This document shows, one piece after another, positions 49,901 to 62,896 of a stretch of DNA of 64,000 nucleotides. Location: NCBI RefSeq assembly GCF_901933205.1, contig NC_044572.1, positions 89,928,965 through 89,992,964 of the forward strand. The letters are read 5' to 3'. Within the stretch, counting starts at the first letter, position 1, and each line of letters starts with the position of its first letter. Source of the DNA: Camarhynchus parvulus (taxonomy: Eukaryota > Chordata > Aves > Passeriformes > Thraupidae). The notes beneath the pieces were generated by a model. It was not told the DNA's origin, did no database searches, and saw nothing but the letters and a program-made list of their open reading frames with translations. The position numbers were made by a program, and so were the translations under genes.

Positions 49901-52900
49901 GAGCTAAGCGGTTCAAATACAAGACCTTAATTTCTTTGCCTCTTTCCTTACTAATCTTATGTTGTGCTCACATCAGGTGTGTGTGTCCAAAGAATACTAG
50001 GAATGCTGATCAATTTCTTATTTGGACTTCTTCAAGTGAATAGCATCAAATTTGATCAGGAATTTTAATTTCTTTGTAAAACTGTGAGTAATGCATAAGC
50101 ACTTTGCAGAATGAAGAACTCACACTTTTGGTTTTCATACATTCATTTTAAATGCTTTATTTACTTCAAAAGGATTATTCTTAATAGCTTTAAAAATGAA
50201 AGCCCAAAACTAGCCAGAATTGTTGGCTTAGGACCTACAATAGGGAATTAGTGGCTTCCCACTCACCACTAATGAGTGGATTTTTTTTAAGCTCTGTTTA
50301 TTTATGAGCACTGTTGAATACAAATTCTTGTTAAACAAGTAATTTTAGGGAGCCTGCTCTGCTTGACATCAAAATATGTTTAACAACCATATTAACAAAA
50401 TGCTATTTGCCCAAGTGGCCACATAACTTCATCTAACATGAAAAAAATGCAGCATGCTTAAAGAAGAAAAAAGTTTAGATTATTAGGAACTGTAGACTTC
50501 AGAAATGTTACCTCCTTTTCTTAGCATGGGGTACTTTTTGGGCAACCAAAACATACAAGTATATACTTACAAGGACATACAATCATACACTTAAATTATG
50601 TATACAATATACTACATAAACACTCCAGATTATTCATATATAAGGTATGTACAAGCTTAGTAAAGTGATTTGCTCATATTGAAGACCACATGCCTTAAGA
50701 ATATTAGAGGGGAAAATAAGATACAGTTTTTGGGGTAGCATAAGTTCTCCTCTGCAAAACCTTCCTCTATTGCACCAGTGTTAATCCTTTTTCATGAGTA
50801 AAAGAAATTTGAGCAGTTAAAACCAACGGAGTCTGTCTTTTGATATATGAGGACAGAAGTAATTTTTTGTTGTTGTTTCTTGACTTCTAGTAACATTCTT
50901 ACTGTAGGGTTTTCTTCCAGATCCCCTATATTGATTCTATTTTGATTACATGTAAGAGAAGACTATTTAGCCAAGCTTAAAGATTTTTTTTGTTGTTCTT
51001 CTTCTTCCGTGACCTCAGGTTTCATTTTAAAAATTTCATTTGGTCATTGTTATGAAATGAACTTTAGTTTTTTGTGTAATGTTTTCATCTTCTCAACTTA
51101 ATGCTTTTTTGCCTTTTCATATTTTCCTGCTTTTACATTTTCGATCATGACGTTCTCTTCCACCATTTTTGTTCCTGCACTGTAACTCCGGGGTGTGCTG
51201 TTTCTGGCATGCTGTGTGCCAAGAGGGGCATTGCTGTAGCTCCCTGGGCACGGATGCTCCAGGCTAAAGCTGGAGTCCAAGCAGCTGCAGGTGACCTTGC
51301 AGCAGCCACATGTGACCTCAGTGAAGCCCAGACACTTTACTTGACCCTTTTGCAGAAGTTCTTGGGTGCTGGGCTGGGATTCTTAAGTAAGGGTTTTCTT
51401 GTGTCTTCTTTCTTTACATATCTAATAACCCCCAGAACCAAATTAGTTTTCACAAGGAAGCAGAACCACTCGGCTTTGGCCATATGCTGCTGCTCAGCAG
51501 GGGAGTGATTCTGGTCATGGAAGAGGATACCAGAAAGGTCAACTACTTTTAGTTCCTCAAATTACTCCATTGACAGATTGACCTGTAATTGTCTTCTTCC
51601 ACTGTGACAAATTAAAACTCACTTACAGTGGGTAATGATTTGCTCCATTATATAAGATGGAGGTGGGATAATTTACTGCATTCCTGTTCTGTGCTGGAAT
51701 TGCCCATCAGATTAATTTTGGGGAAAAAAATTACACTGTCATAAAATGTAGCATTAAGTGGATTGTACTCCAGATCCTGCATCAAGTGAATGTCTCATTT
51801 TGCATTTCTGAAGCAATATATACAATATAAAAGTGTTCTCATTTTTGCTCAAATATGACTATGTATGCACCCACAGAAGAGCTGATCCTTGTTTGTCTCT
51901 GACAAAGGTGTCTCTTGGGGACATAAGGTTCCAGATCGTTACAAAAGATATTTAAAATAATTATATATATAATATAGTAGTAATATATGAGAAATAAACT
52001 TTTTAGAAGTTTTAGTTAGTGCATGCCACCAAAAGTATTGAAAGGTTGCTGCCTGATAAGGAACATCAAGCTTGCTCGTGAAATAATGTTGATTAAAATT
52101 ATAGTGTTTGAAAAACAAATTATAGAAACACATGTAAAAGGAGATATTTATGTGCACTTGTGTGAGTATCTGCAAATATAGCACTGTTTTTTTTTTTCCT
52201 TGTTTGTTCATTGGCAGGGTCCAGCTAAACTGCTCTGCATCAGACTCCATCATTATGTCTGTCAGCTTCACTGCCACACAGTTTTAGAACTTTCTGTTAT
52301 TTCAGCAGTGAAGCAGAGCAAACACATTACCAGTCAGATAATAATTAAGAAACCCAGGACAAAACCCCAAAATTTAATAGATATATTTTCTGTATCCATG
52401 GTAATGAAGCTCAGTAAGGCAGGAAGACTACTACATCATCATTACTTACAGCTTGTGACTACCTAACCAGTTGTGAGTTACCTGGTACACACAGCATCAG
52501 CTCCATCTCCTAGCATCACTTTTTTCTAAATTTTACTGTCCTTCTTAGACAACAGTGAACTTCCTCAAAATTTGTTTTCTGGATCTCAAGTGCAATGGTA
52601 CCAGAAAGAAAAAAAAAAGTACAGAAATTATTAAAAAGTGTCTATCAAGTATGGAAATGATAGCTTCAGATCCTTGGAAATGGTGACCTTTCTGGATCTC
52701 CCTAGATAAGCAGATTTCCTTCTCCCCCTCAAAAAAGTATTTTTATGTGTATTATTAACACTCTTCTAGATGCACTACAATGTGAAAACCCCTGGATTGC
52801 CTGGATCATGAAGTAATTATTACAGAGGCTCTGTGAGCTGGAAAAAAGCAGGAATTTCAGGACAAGTGAGGGAGATGACAGGTATTAGCCAGAGATAGCT

Positions 52901-55900
52901 CTGAAATATACTTTTTTCACCTTTAGTACTGCTGGCATGACGGATTTTGTTGTGTACTTATGCTTTGTTTTGTTTGAGGGGGTAGCACATTCATAATAAA
53001 CAGGAAAATGATGGACCTTTTCCTTGCTTATCCAGAGGCAGTGCACATACTTCTTATTTTTTCTAGCCTTTTTTATAAACAGCAAAGGTATACTGTTTGG
53101 ATTTATGCTAGTGGTGGGTTGTTCTGTTGTTTCAGTTTGTTTTAAAATCTGAACAGGGTATAGATGGCAAAGCCATAATGCACCTGGAATGAAATACAAT
53201 TCCTGTCTCCTTCACATGCATGCACCTACCCTTAAAAAGAAGAATGAACATTAAAACAGTTGAAGGTAGAAGACACAAATGAAAACTGACTTTGTGTGAG
53301 TAGACCCACTTATGTAAATCTCTCAATCACTCTTCAGGGAAAGTACTGTTGAAAGCTATAAATATTTTTTTAATCCTTTCTGAATGAGTATCAGTGTGAG
53401 GAAGTGTCTTAACTCCAGTTTCAGTCAAGAAAGGCATTTATTCTATTTTAATTTTACGCAGAGTTATTAAAGTTAAATAGTGCTCACATTTTGAAGTATG
53501 TATTTAGGGTTGGTCAAAGGTAAGGACCCTTTATATTTCAGGTGTAACTGTTAGTCAAGCTCTATAAGCACCTCTTATGGATCCAGATATTCTCTAGAGT
53601 GCCTTCCTACCTTTGTGCCATCAGATGACAAAGTCATCTAGGCCAACTTCCTGCTCCAAGCAGTGCTTCTGCCCAGGCTACAGAGGGTCTGTGCTTCTGC
53701 CTGTGCTACAGAGGGTCTGTTGTGGCTCAGTTGGCCAAACCTCAGACACCTCCAGGGCGCAGACTGAATCTTCCCTGGGCCATCTGACCCGGTGCTGCTC
53801 TAGTGAAAAAGTTACTCCTGATGGCCTGCTGTATTTCCCAGGCTGCAGTCTGCAGCTGTTTTACCTCCCACTGTTATGTTATCTGCCAGGACCATCATAC
53901 CTGTAGCCTGTTTTCAAGTATTGCTATGTTGTCACTCAGCCAAGCTCGACCAGCCCAGTTCCCTCGGCCTCTCTGTGCTGGGTTGCATGCTCCAGGCTAG
54001 TGACCAACCTGGCAAATGGACTCTTGCTGGGAAATCAGAGCTAGATGAACTATTCTAGATATAGTGGCAAAAAGAAGAAAAAGAATATCTTCCCTCTTAC
54101 TACTGTCTAACTACATCTGCTTTATTACAAGCTAATTGCATAGTGTTTGAGAAATGTTTGAGAAATATGGTAAGATAATTTTTCCAAAATAATGCTGTTC
54201 CTACAAGTTCTGCAAAAAGTAGGGTATGCTTCCAAGATGTCTTGCCAGCATAAACAGTACTACATGGATCTGAGAAATCAGTGCATGAGTCTCCTTTATC
54301 AAAATCATAACAATTGACTTTAAGATGCAAGGCCTGTTTTTCTCAAATTTAAAATGAAGTTCACTCTTGATTGAGCTGGAGAAGCAAAGCAACATGGAAA
54401 ATGACTCTGGGCTAGTTTCATCTTTGCTTTCTGGCAGTGGACTCAGAAAGAAAAATATACACATACACATCCTTTGCATTGCTTTTTGAAGGGAGAACAG
54501 CACAGGGGAGATATGTGAGGGTGGAATGCCTCCCATCTCTCACAAAATTCTTGTTGGTAGTCTTCACAAAGATATTGATGGTATGAGGGACTTGTTTCAC
54601 TTCTACTTTGTTCATCCATTTTTAGTTCTCTAATTAAATTGGACTACTATTAAAAAATGTGTTTTTAATTACTCAGAATGACACAAAAAAAATGGCAAAT
54701 GTGGAGCTCACCTTAATTCCATACAGTGAATGTTATAATTTTTAAGAATATTAAGGAAACAGGTGCACCCAATTCCAAATTTTGTAAGTCATATGCAAGC
54801 TTCTATATATAATTTGTATTGGAGCATAATCTCTTCTATAACTGCTTTTAACATCTTATTTTCTTTGTAGTTCTTTGTCCAGTTTGGCATTTGCAACAAC
54901 TCAAATTTTAATAAAAATAATAAAAACATGGAAATATATTTTTTCTTTGATTGTCCTCTTCTTTCAATCCAACTTTAAAGGATATTGGTTTCCTTTAGAA
55001 ATGTGTTTGTTGTGCACAACCATATCAGAATTGGAGCTTGATGAAACACAGCTTGACATAAAGAGCCAGGCTCAAATATGCTTGTAATTAGAACACAGTT
55101 TAGAATTTGCTGTCCAAAATGTTTTTTTGTTGTTTATTTGTTTGTTTTTTCTCTTTTTTTTTTTTTTTTTGGTTGTTGTTGTTATCATACCAAGAGGCCT
55201 TGAAAAAATACCTTTTTATGTCACGTACCTTCAGCAACCAAAGAGATTCCATAAATCCTGTTCTCTTGGTACAAGATGTATGATAGTGGTGGCAGGAAGC
55301 CAATCTGGTAGAAAAGCACAAGCAATTAGTGTAAGGAAACAAGCTAAACAGATTGACAGGTGCATAAGGATTTGTAAGTGTCCTGTTGGGATGGATTCAA
55401 AGGATGTGCTTGAAAGAGGTATTTTTGTGCATAGATTTTTTTTTGGTAGCATAATGTGTGGACATACAAGGAGTTTAGTAGGGAAAATGACAACTGGGGA
55501 TAAAAAGCCTCTGTTGCTGACAGGATACATTAACTGTGTATTGAATTATTTAGGAAGTGATAAACAGGAGTTAGACATAATAGTTTAAAAATATAATAAC
55601 ATACTTGATGAGAGGAGGGTGGAAGCAGAAACTACCTTACTCTTTTTTACCCTTCTGGATTTGAAGCAAAAAATGGAAAAAATTCCAGTTTTACAGGGAA
55701 AAAATTTCCCCCCATACGCATAAATCACATAATTTTCTGGAAGGTTTTTTTGTTTTTGTTTTTTGAGGTTTTTTTACATTACTGAACTTTATTATTTATT
55801 TGTCAATCTCAAGTCCTTCAAGAATTGTGACCAAAAAAATCTTACATACAGAAAGAAATATCTGAATTGCCAAGTATAATCAAGAGTTTGTTTAAAAAGA

Positions 55901-57248
55901 AGACTGAGTTTAGTCTTCTTAGTAATTGCTTAGTCTTCTTAGTAGTACTGTGTAGAACAAATTGCAGGAGAAGGAAGGACCAGCAAAAGGAAACAGTTGG
56001 AGAGTTAAGAGGTTTAAGAGGTTCTTCTCCAATTTCAGAGTTGGAGAAGAAGAGGTGAAGGGGTAAATTAAGGTTGAATTTCTGGGTTGGGTGAATGAGG
56101 TGGAAGGTTCAGTAAAGAAAAACAACTGTCTCATTTACATGGACAGACTAAAAAATAGTTTGCAAGACAGGGATGGCATAAATTGATTGAGAGGTATGGC
56201 TGATGGCATCTTTTGTTTAGAGTGCTGGGAGGGTTATTTTAGAGTTTTTTGTTTATTTTTTTATATTCTTTAATTAGAAGGACTTGTTTGGGTGGGACCT
56301 AGGTGGAAGTGGGAGGCTGCTCCTGCTGGGGTAGGTGAGCAGAGATCTGCCCAGAGGGAAGGTGGCAGCAGGAGGCAGGGATCCTGCAGAGCACCAGGAG
56401 CATTGGGAAACAGGCAGTGGGAAAGAGTAGCGACCAATCTGCTAGTGACACAAATGACAGAAAAAAATCCCTACAGGCAGAGGAGGCTGGGCACAGTTTG
56501 CTGCAACTCAGAAAGCCACTCAGTTGGCCAAAACTGGGTTGTGAAGCAAGCATCAGCCTACGTTTGTTGCTGTGAGAATAATAAATTTGAAGCAGACTCA
56601 GAAGTTGTCTCTCTCAATTATCTTGATGATTTCCAATGATTGAGGGCATTGGTGTCAAGCTGTTATTTCTTTCCAGAATGTAACTCTAAAATCAATATGT
56701 TGTACTAACACTTCCAACGCCAGTTGTGAAAATAAAATAATTTAAATATGCAGTCAGAAAATTGCATCCATCATCGCTTTCTCTGCCATATAAAATTACT
56801 CAAATTTTGAATGCTTGATATAGATTATACCTGAGATGTAGCATTCCCTTTAGCTTTCAGGCTAATCTTCCCCTTCCCCTGCCCAGGAGACAGACAATGC
56901 AGCTCAGCTGGATGAATTTGAATATATCAGCCAAAAAATTAATATTGGAAGAGTATCTTCACATTCAAACTTTGCATGCTTGCAATTCAATACCACCTAC
57001 TGATATTTAAAAACATTTTATTTTTGTGTTTTAGTTTTGTATTTGGTTTTTTTTTTTGTGGGGGGGATAAATATTGCTTTTTCAATTTATTCCATAAATT
57101 CTTCATTCGAGCCTTCTGTTTTTTGATTGACTGTTTTCAGAGGCCATGAAAAGTGCTGAAAAGTGCTGCTAACTCTAGATGCTGGAGAAGAACAAGTGAC
57201 AGAGTAACACAGCTTTCGATTTAAGAAGCAGATCACCCCTCTTGGAAA
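46991..57248. other. Intron-like DNA, no gene recognised
   Basis: AT-rich DNA. TA/CA-rich low-complexity sequence occurs at 49305-49360 and 50550-50640, T-rich runs at 55122-55172 and 55746-55775. A weak CR1-like antisense word (GTCATCTAGGCCAACTTCC) near 53630 suggests an old fragment. The frame at 55127-55588 shows no known domain. Confidence 0.5.
53663..53718 (+). repeat. 28-bp tandem duplication (two units)
   Basis: Units 53663-53690 and 53691-53718 match at 25 of 28 positions (GTGCTTCTGCC...GCTACAGAGGGTCT). It lies in a possible decayed CR1 fragment. Confidence 0.85.
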
Positions 57249-57280
57249 GGGAGCACGTTACATTGCAGTAACGTGCTCCC
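57249..57280. repeat. 13-bp perfect hairpin, 6-nt loop
   Basis: GGGAGCACGTTAC (57249-57261) is exactly complementary to GTAACGTGCTCCC (57268-57280) around ATTGCA. It sits 122 bp left of the solo LTR and outside its target-site duplication, so it belongs to the older host DNA or another element. Confidence 0.92.
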
Positions 57281-57402
57281 AGGCTGTGTGCTAGCCAACG
57301 AGGGTGTTTGCCTTGGGCTCAAGCACTGGCACTTCACTTGCACAGATGGGATAGCCCGGTAAAGTACACAGAGCCATTTGCCCAGCTCTCCTTCCACTAG
57401 AA

Positions 57403-57794
57403 TGTCGTAGACATCCTTTTCACTAAAATCCTTTCTTTAGGATTTTTTCCTTCTGGGAAGCTGAGGCCCCAGAAACAAGATGTAAACAATAGATTGTCTG
57501 CTTCTGTGGAATGCAACAGGTCAGTTCTGGATTGGCCCAGATTGAGTGTTTGGAAATAATAGCCAATCGAGAACTGAGCTCTCTCGGACACAGTCCGAGA
57601 GAGCAAGGTTTGTTATCATTCTTTACTTTCTATTCTTAGGTAGCTAGCAGCTTCTGGAAACTCTCCTCTTCTTTTTCTTTTTAGTATAGTTAAAATAGAT
57701 GTTTATATCATAACTTAATAAATCAAGCCTTCTGATCATGGAGCCCATCTCGTCTCTTCCTTCACCCCGAAAACCTTGTGGCCAACCGGCGACA
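57403..57794 (+). mobile_element. Solo LTR of an endogenous retrovirus, ERVK-like
   Basis: A 392-bp element that begins TGTCG and ends CGACA, a perfect 5-bp inverted terminus. It is flanked by an exact 6-bp direct repeat CTAGAA at 57397-57402 and 57795-57800, the target-site length typical of ERVK-type (class II) insertions. AATAAA at 57717-57722, near the right end, sets plus orientation. A perfect 12-bp hairpin lies inside (57578-57604). The sequence resembles an LTR I remember as common in passerine genomes. No internal retroviral genes remain. The exact flanking duplication suggests a fairly recent insertion, in the same orientation as exons A and B, so it could supply a polyadenylation signal within the intron. 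Confidence 0.92.
57578..57604 (+). repeat. 12-bp perfect stem-loop inside the LTR
   Basis: GCTCTCTCGGAC (57578-57589), loop ACA, GTCCGAGAGAGC (57593-57604). Its position about 110 bp before the AATAAA fits a structured element in the LTR transcript leader. Confidence 0.9.
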
Positions 57795-57800
57795 CTAGAA

Positions 57801-60800
57801 CCCACAGCGCAAGAGGATTGAGAAGATAATGCTCCCTGAGCCTCAACCCACCTTAAAATGACATGGTTTCAGTGCTTCTTCATGCACGGAAAAATGTTTT
57901 ACTACACAGATTCCATCAACCTAACTTTGGCTTTCTAAAATTTTTCTGCTAATGAGATTGAAAGCTTAGTAAGATCTTGCTTGGTTTTGAAACTCATGGA
58001 AAATTGTCACCTTCCCACTGGAAATGAACCAAAGGCAAGCTGCCTTTGTCATGCCAGGTTATCATGGCCAGTGCCTAATAAAGGTTATTGACCTGAGCAG
58101 GGTGGCTCTGTTCTTAGCAAGCTGCTGGTGGGAGGGACAGATGAACCAAATTTGCCAAGGCAGACGTGGGAGATTTTATGTTGTGATTTTGGTTTGAGAT
58201 TTTTTTGTTGATTTTTTTCTTTTTCCCCCAAGGAAAGCAAGGGTTTATTTGTAAATGTTTATCATCTAGGATAATGTGATGTTTACATTCTTGGAATGCA
58301 AAACACTGCTATGCTGCCTGTTGTTTTCCTCCTTATCATTTCAGCATCTTTTTGAAAATATATGAATATACATGCCATGCAAATGAGGGTTTATAAGTCA
58401 ATAAATAATTGTATTTGCATTAGTGTGGATGCAAATTTTGAGGTCAAGTTACAGTCATTAAAATAGTTTTATAAGCATTTCTTTTTACCTTGACAAAACT
58501 CATCTTTGAAGCAATTACTGTCATGTAAGCCACTCAGCTATTTTGGACAACTTATTTTTGCTTTGCCATGCTATTTGCTCTATCCAACATGGCTAATCTG
58601 TGCAAATGCAATAGGAAAACAAATTGCTTGCTGGTAATCCTATTGTTCAGCAGGCCAGACCTTGTATGACATCTCTGTAACTCTGCTTGTGCAGGGTCTG
58701 GATTAAGCAGTGACTCCCTTACTAGCAGAAGCAAACACAAAATGTATGTTACATGGCAAATGAATTCAGCTTGCGTGAGCCTCTTGCTCCTTGGGGTGGA
58801 GCTGTGAAACAAAGAAGAAAAAGTAATTCCACAAATAAAGATCTGGACATCAGAGTTATGAGATAAATATCTGCCAGAATCTGGGGAGAGTAGGGTTATA
58901 GTCCAATGTCAGTACTACATGTGTACCCAGGCCTATGACTTTAATAATGATGTATGTCTGCTGTATATAGAAACATTTATGACCTCATGCTGTAATTTAG
59001 GTGTCCTTTATAAAAAAAACTGGAGACATTAGGCAAAGGTTTGTAGTGATTTGCTTGAAAATATAATTTGGAGATCATCCCTGTGAACTATTGCAACAGC
59101 AGTGTCTTTGGAAGAAAAGATCAAACCAAACTGATAGCCTGGGGGGAAGCAGAAACTTTAAAATAAGACTATATGATCATCAGAGGGAATAAGCAGTGTA
59201 ATAACTATTACAGAAACATAGGTGAATTCATCGCTACTGACTCACTGATTTTTCACTGCATATTAAATTATTCTTGATTTAAATTTTTTAAAAAATCTAA
59301 CAGTCACACAGGCAAGACCCTCAGCTTCAGATATTTCCTTTCAGAACATTTTCAAGCACCAATTTACAAAGAAAACAACTTTTTGACCTTCAGGGTACCT
59401 TTTAGCAGGTATAAGTAGCTTTGAAGGACATTTTGCTTTCTTCCTCGTGCCACGATAGTGCCAATGACAGTTCTGTTGTATGAGGCCTCAGGAGGGTTAG
59501 ATACAAACACAGATGACACTATAACGTTTGGCTGAGGAAGTTCTTTATTGTAACCTGATAGCATAATGAACAACAGAAGGTGTCAAGTGTTATTACAGTT
59601 AATGGGCCTCAGTTTTCTTGTCATGAGCTTGAACACATCTAATCCTCCTCGCAGCACAGCTTCCACCACGATAAGGCAGAAAGAATTGTCAGGACTGCCA
59701 AAAACCTGGGCTTTGGGTTTTATTGTTTTTTCCTCCCTACCCGCATCCCCCCATCTCCAGATGGAGAGGGATAGGTAAGTGGGAGCATATCAGAATAACA
59801 AAGCGTGTAGAAAGAATTACTAGACTAGAGAAAAACATCAGCAGAAGGCAAAGGCAGCCTTCCAGTACAGCTCATGTCACACCATGTATGGACTATCCTG
59901 TTTATAGCAAATGAAGATTTCAAGCCAGCAGCAGCTGAAAATGTGACTGCAAGCATCAAGCCACTGGTAGCTAACCAAATATTGCTGTGCAGATAGCCAG
60001 ATTCCTTGGACTTAAATATTCCTGATAACCTCGGACGCAGCTGGCATCTAAAACCAGAGGTAAGGTGTGAAGGGCACAAGAAGACACACATGCAAGGCTG
60101 GTGTCTGGCAGCAAAGAACAGGTGACATATTCAAATGCACAGGTGACTGATTCAGCACCTACCTAACAACATGGACTGAGACAAGATGAACAAGATAAGG
60201 CAATAAAATCATTGAAAACAATTTAACAAGACAGGTGTAGTCAGAAAACTATTACAAAAGTAAGAAAAATCATAAAAAGAGCTGAATAAAGCAAACTGAA
60301 AATATTTTGCTTATAAATGAAAAAAATCAGTATTTCAGTAAAAGTATTTCAGTAAAAATAATGCAAAAAAGAATAAATATGTCCTTTATGAAAGCAATTA
60401 ATGTAGAGGGCAGAAGCCTCCTAGCATTAAATAATGCTTTGCTGTTCATTAGTCTGAGTGGTTTATGCAACCGGTATTTACAATTTTTGTTATATCTAAC
60501 CACGAATAAAAAGGGAATTAATAAAGAGATTGGAAATAGAAGGGGGAAAGATAACACAACATCATGGAGTTTTATAAGCTTCAAATAGTTACTCGAGTGG
60601 AAAAGAATTTCTCTGAAAATTTTGCTTTCAGCATGCTGCCAGAAGTCAGCTCAGTTTTACTACTGTGTCTCCTTATTGTGTGTGGCCAGAGATACTGGCC
60701 AGCACTTAATGACAGAGATGAGAGATTTATAGCTGAGACATAAATACAGTGAGTAGCAGAAAGGTTATATATAATGGAAGTGCAAGTCATGTTCCTTTAC

Positions 60801-61394
60801 AACCATAACTCTGAAAGAATAAATTCTAAACTGTTTTCCTTAGGGAACAATTTGAGTTATTCTTTTGGCCTGGTTGTGAGGATAGCTACTTGCTCTAAGG
60901 CTTGAGGCTTGGCAAAAATGATGCATGAAAATGAAAATCAAAGTGTGGATGTATCTTGAAGGCAATCATGAAATGAAGAACATCACCCAGAAAAAAATCA
61001 CGGGTGAATTGTAGAAAGGTCTAAAACTCTCTACAGGCATTAAATCCAGCTAACATTGTACTGGATTTTTCTCCTTGTAGAGAGAAAGAATTATCACAGG
61101 AGTTCCCTCAGTGTCAGGGAAGACATCTGTAGAGCTTTTCCTCTTGTCAAGCTCTTTATTAACTGAACTCAACCTGAGTTTGCAAATAGTTTACTATTTT
61201 CTTTAAAAATAAAATAATAAAAAAAGATCCTTCACAAAACAAACAACTATCTTTCCTAGCCTTAGGCAAGCTGAACAGCTGTGAAGAAGCACTGTGGCAA
61301 TTGCTGTGCCAGTCACGGCAGAGGAACAGAGCCTTTCACAGGTGGCTCTCATTTTCTGGGTTGCTGACTTGCGACCTCACTGTTTGATTTGCAG
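57801..61394. other. Intron-like DNA, no gene recognised
   Basis: AT-rich DNA without clear repeats. Short open frames on both strands, for example 59364-59573 on the minus strand, show no recognisable domain. Confidence 0.5.
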
Positions 61395-61523
61395 AAGAAG
61401 CACTGAGTACTTGCAGCTGCAGCTGGAGTTAATAGTAGCTGGGCTTTGAACATGGAAGAGCATCATGAAACAAGTCTTCTGAAAAGCAGTTTTCAGCACT
61501 TTCAGACTGAGTATCCGAAATTA
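61395..61523 (+). other. Candidate small exon with strong splice signals
   Basis: A pyrimidine-rich TGTTTGATTTGCAG acceptor ends at 61394 and a near-consensus donor TTA|GTAAGT follows at 61524. The 129-nt segment has stops in its first part and then an ATG at 61452 opening a frame of 24 codons to the donor (Met-Glu-Glu-His-His-Glu-Thr...). It would suit a 5' exon of a transcript starting within the intron, or a non-coding RNA exon. I recognise no homology, and such pairs occur by chance in long introns. Confidence 0.25.
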
Positions 61524-62896
61524 GTAAGTGTGTGGTGGTTTTTGGTTTTTCTTTTTAATTTTTGTTCTCTAGGCCTTTTTTAAATAAGTTTTTCTTGCTG
61601 TATGTATGCTGTGAAAACAAATTTATTAAAATGTGTTATGCATGTAGATGCTGTAATAATGAACTTTTGGAGGGATCACAAAAGAAATTAATTGCTTTCA
61701 GTCTGAACTCATGTTGAGTTAACAGAAAGAGAATTCATGGAAGTAGAATATGGTAGGGCTGTGGGCTAAATCAAGTAGAATAGAACAAAGAGTAGTTATG
61801 TTCTCTGTGTCTTGCTCTCAGAATTGCATGAAATGGTTTAAATGTATTCTGAGATCTGTAAGGTAAGGCACAGTGTCTCCATGTTGTGTAACTTGCTTCA
61901 CTTCCGTTATTACTGTCTTATTGTGGTGTAAATCAAAAGGAGTGAATCTTGAAGGAAAGAAGCCCTTCATCACAGTGCAGAGAGAGGTCTTGTATTGTCA
62001 TGGGCCCTAACATTGTCTGTAAGAGCACACAGAATGTTCTGAGCAATGAGGTCTCACGCAAGGGGCCTGTGGTAGCACTGGGTGAGCAGCACAGTCAAAG
62101 ACTGAGCTTCAAAAGTCAGTGGTGGCTCATAAATAACAGTACTGTAAGTATATAAAACATGGCATGATGGTGTTCCCTGGCTTCTGTAGTTACTGATGTT
62201 TTTGCTTTATTATTGGGACAGTGTAGGGACAGAGATGCATCAAAGAATCATTGATGTGATAGTCAAATAAGGTCACCTCCAGTGACAGGATGAGAAACGG
62301 GAACTGCTGGGTTTCTCTATTTCTTAAAATGTTAGAGAGGAAATGGTGAGCTAGGAAAGGATAAGGAACCCTTAAAGGATAAGAAATCCCTAAAGTTTTG
62401 TACTTTATTTTTCTGCATAGCTGAGGCTGATGTAAGATTTGCTGCAGCTGATTCTGATTAGTATCCATATATTTAATTGCAGTCTGCCTGCTTATGATTG
62501 ATTGTGCTTAGGATGCATTGCAATTAGTTTAGAAACTGGAAGGTGAGTTTGGATGTATTTGCTTGTACTGATTTAAGATTTCCCCTGGCTGTTGGAAATT
62601 ATCATCGTCATTATAGTAAGAATGAGATGTGTCCCTGCAGTTCCACTTTTCCATTTCTTAACCCATGAGGATTGCATTGCTGATGAGAGTGGGTTTCTGT
62701 AGGAAGCCAGACTGTTAATGGGAAGACCTGAAGTGCACCTTCTTGCCTTGCTCCCTTGGGCATTTGCTAAAGGCCAGCTTGGGGCAGAGCAGCCGTGTTT
62801 GGTTCTTGTGCTGGTACCTGAGTGTCAGATTCCAATGTGAAATTTTAAGGCTCTTGTTTGCTCTCCCCTACCTGTCCTCCTCTGTTACCCTGCTGA
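61524..62896. other. Intron-like DNA, no gene recognised
   Basis: No supported feature; short featureless frames only. Confidence 0.5.

Noticed and set aside
55127..55588. 153-codon open frame
   Set aside because: Begins at a TTG in a poly-T tract, giving an artefactual Phe-rich start; no known domain.
56884..57003. Possible exon 2 after a pyrimidine tract (Thr-Asp-Asn-Ala...Leu-x-x-Phe)
   Set aside because: A few residues resemble the start of GABBR2 exon 2, but the Gly-Gly-x-Cys-Pro core is missing and a stop follows after about 38 codons; best read as chance.
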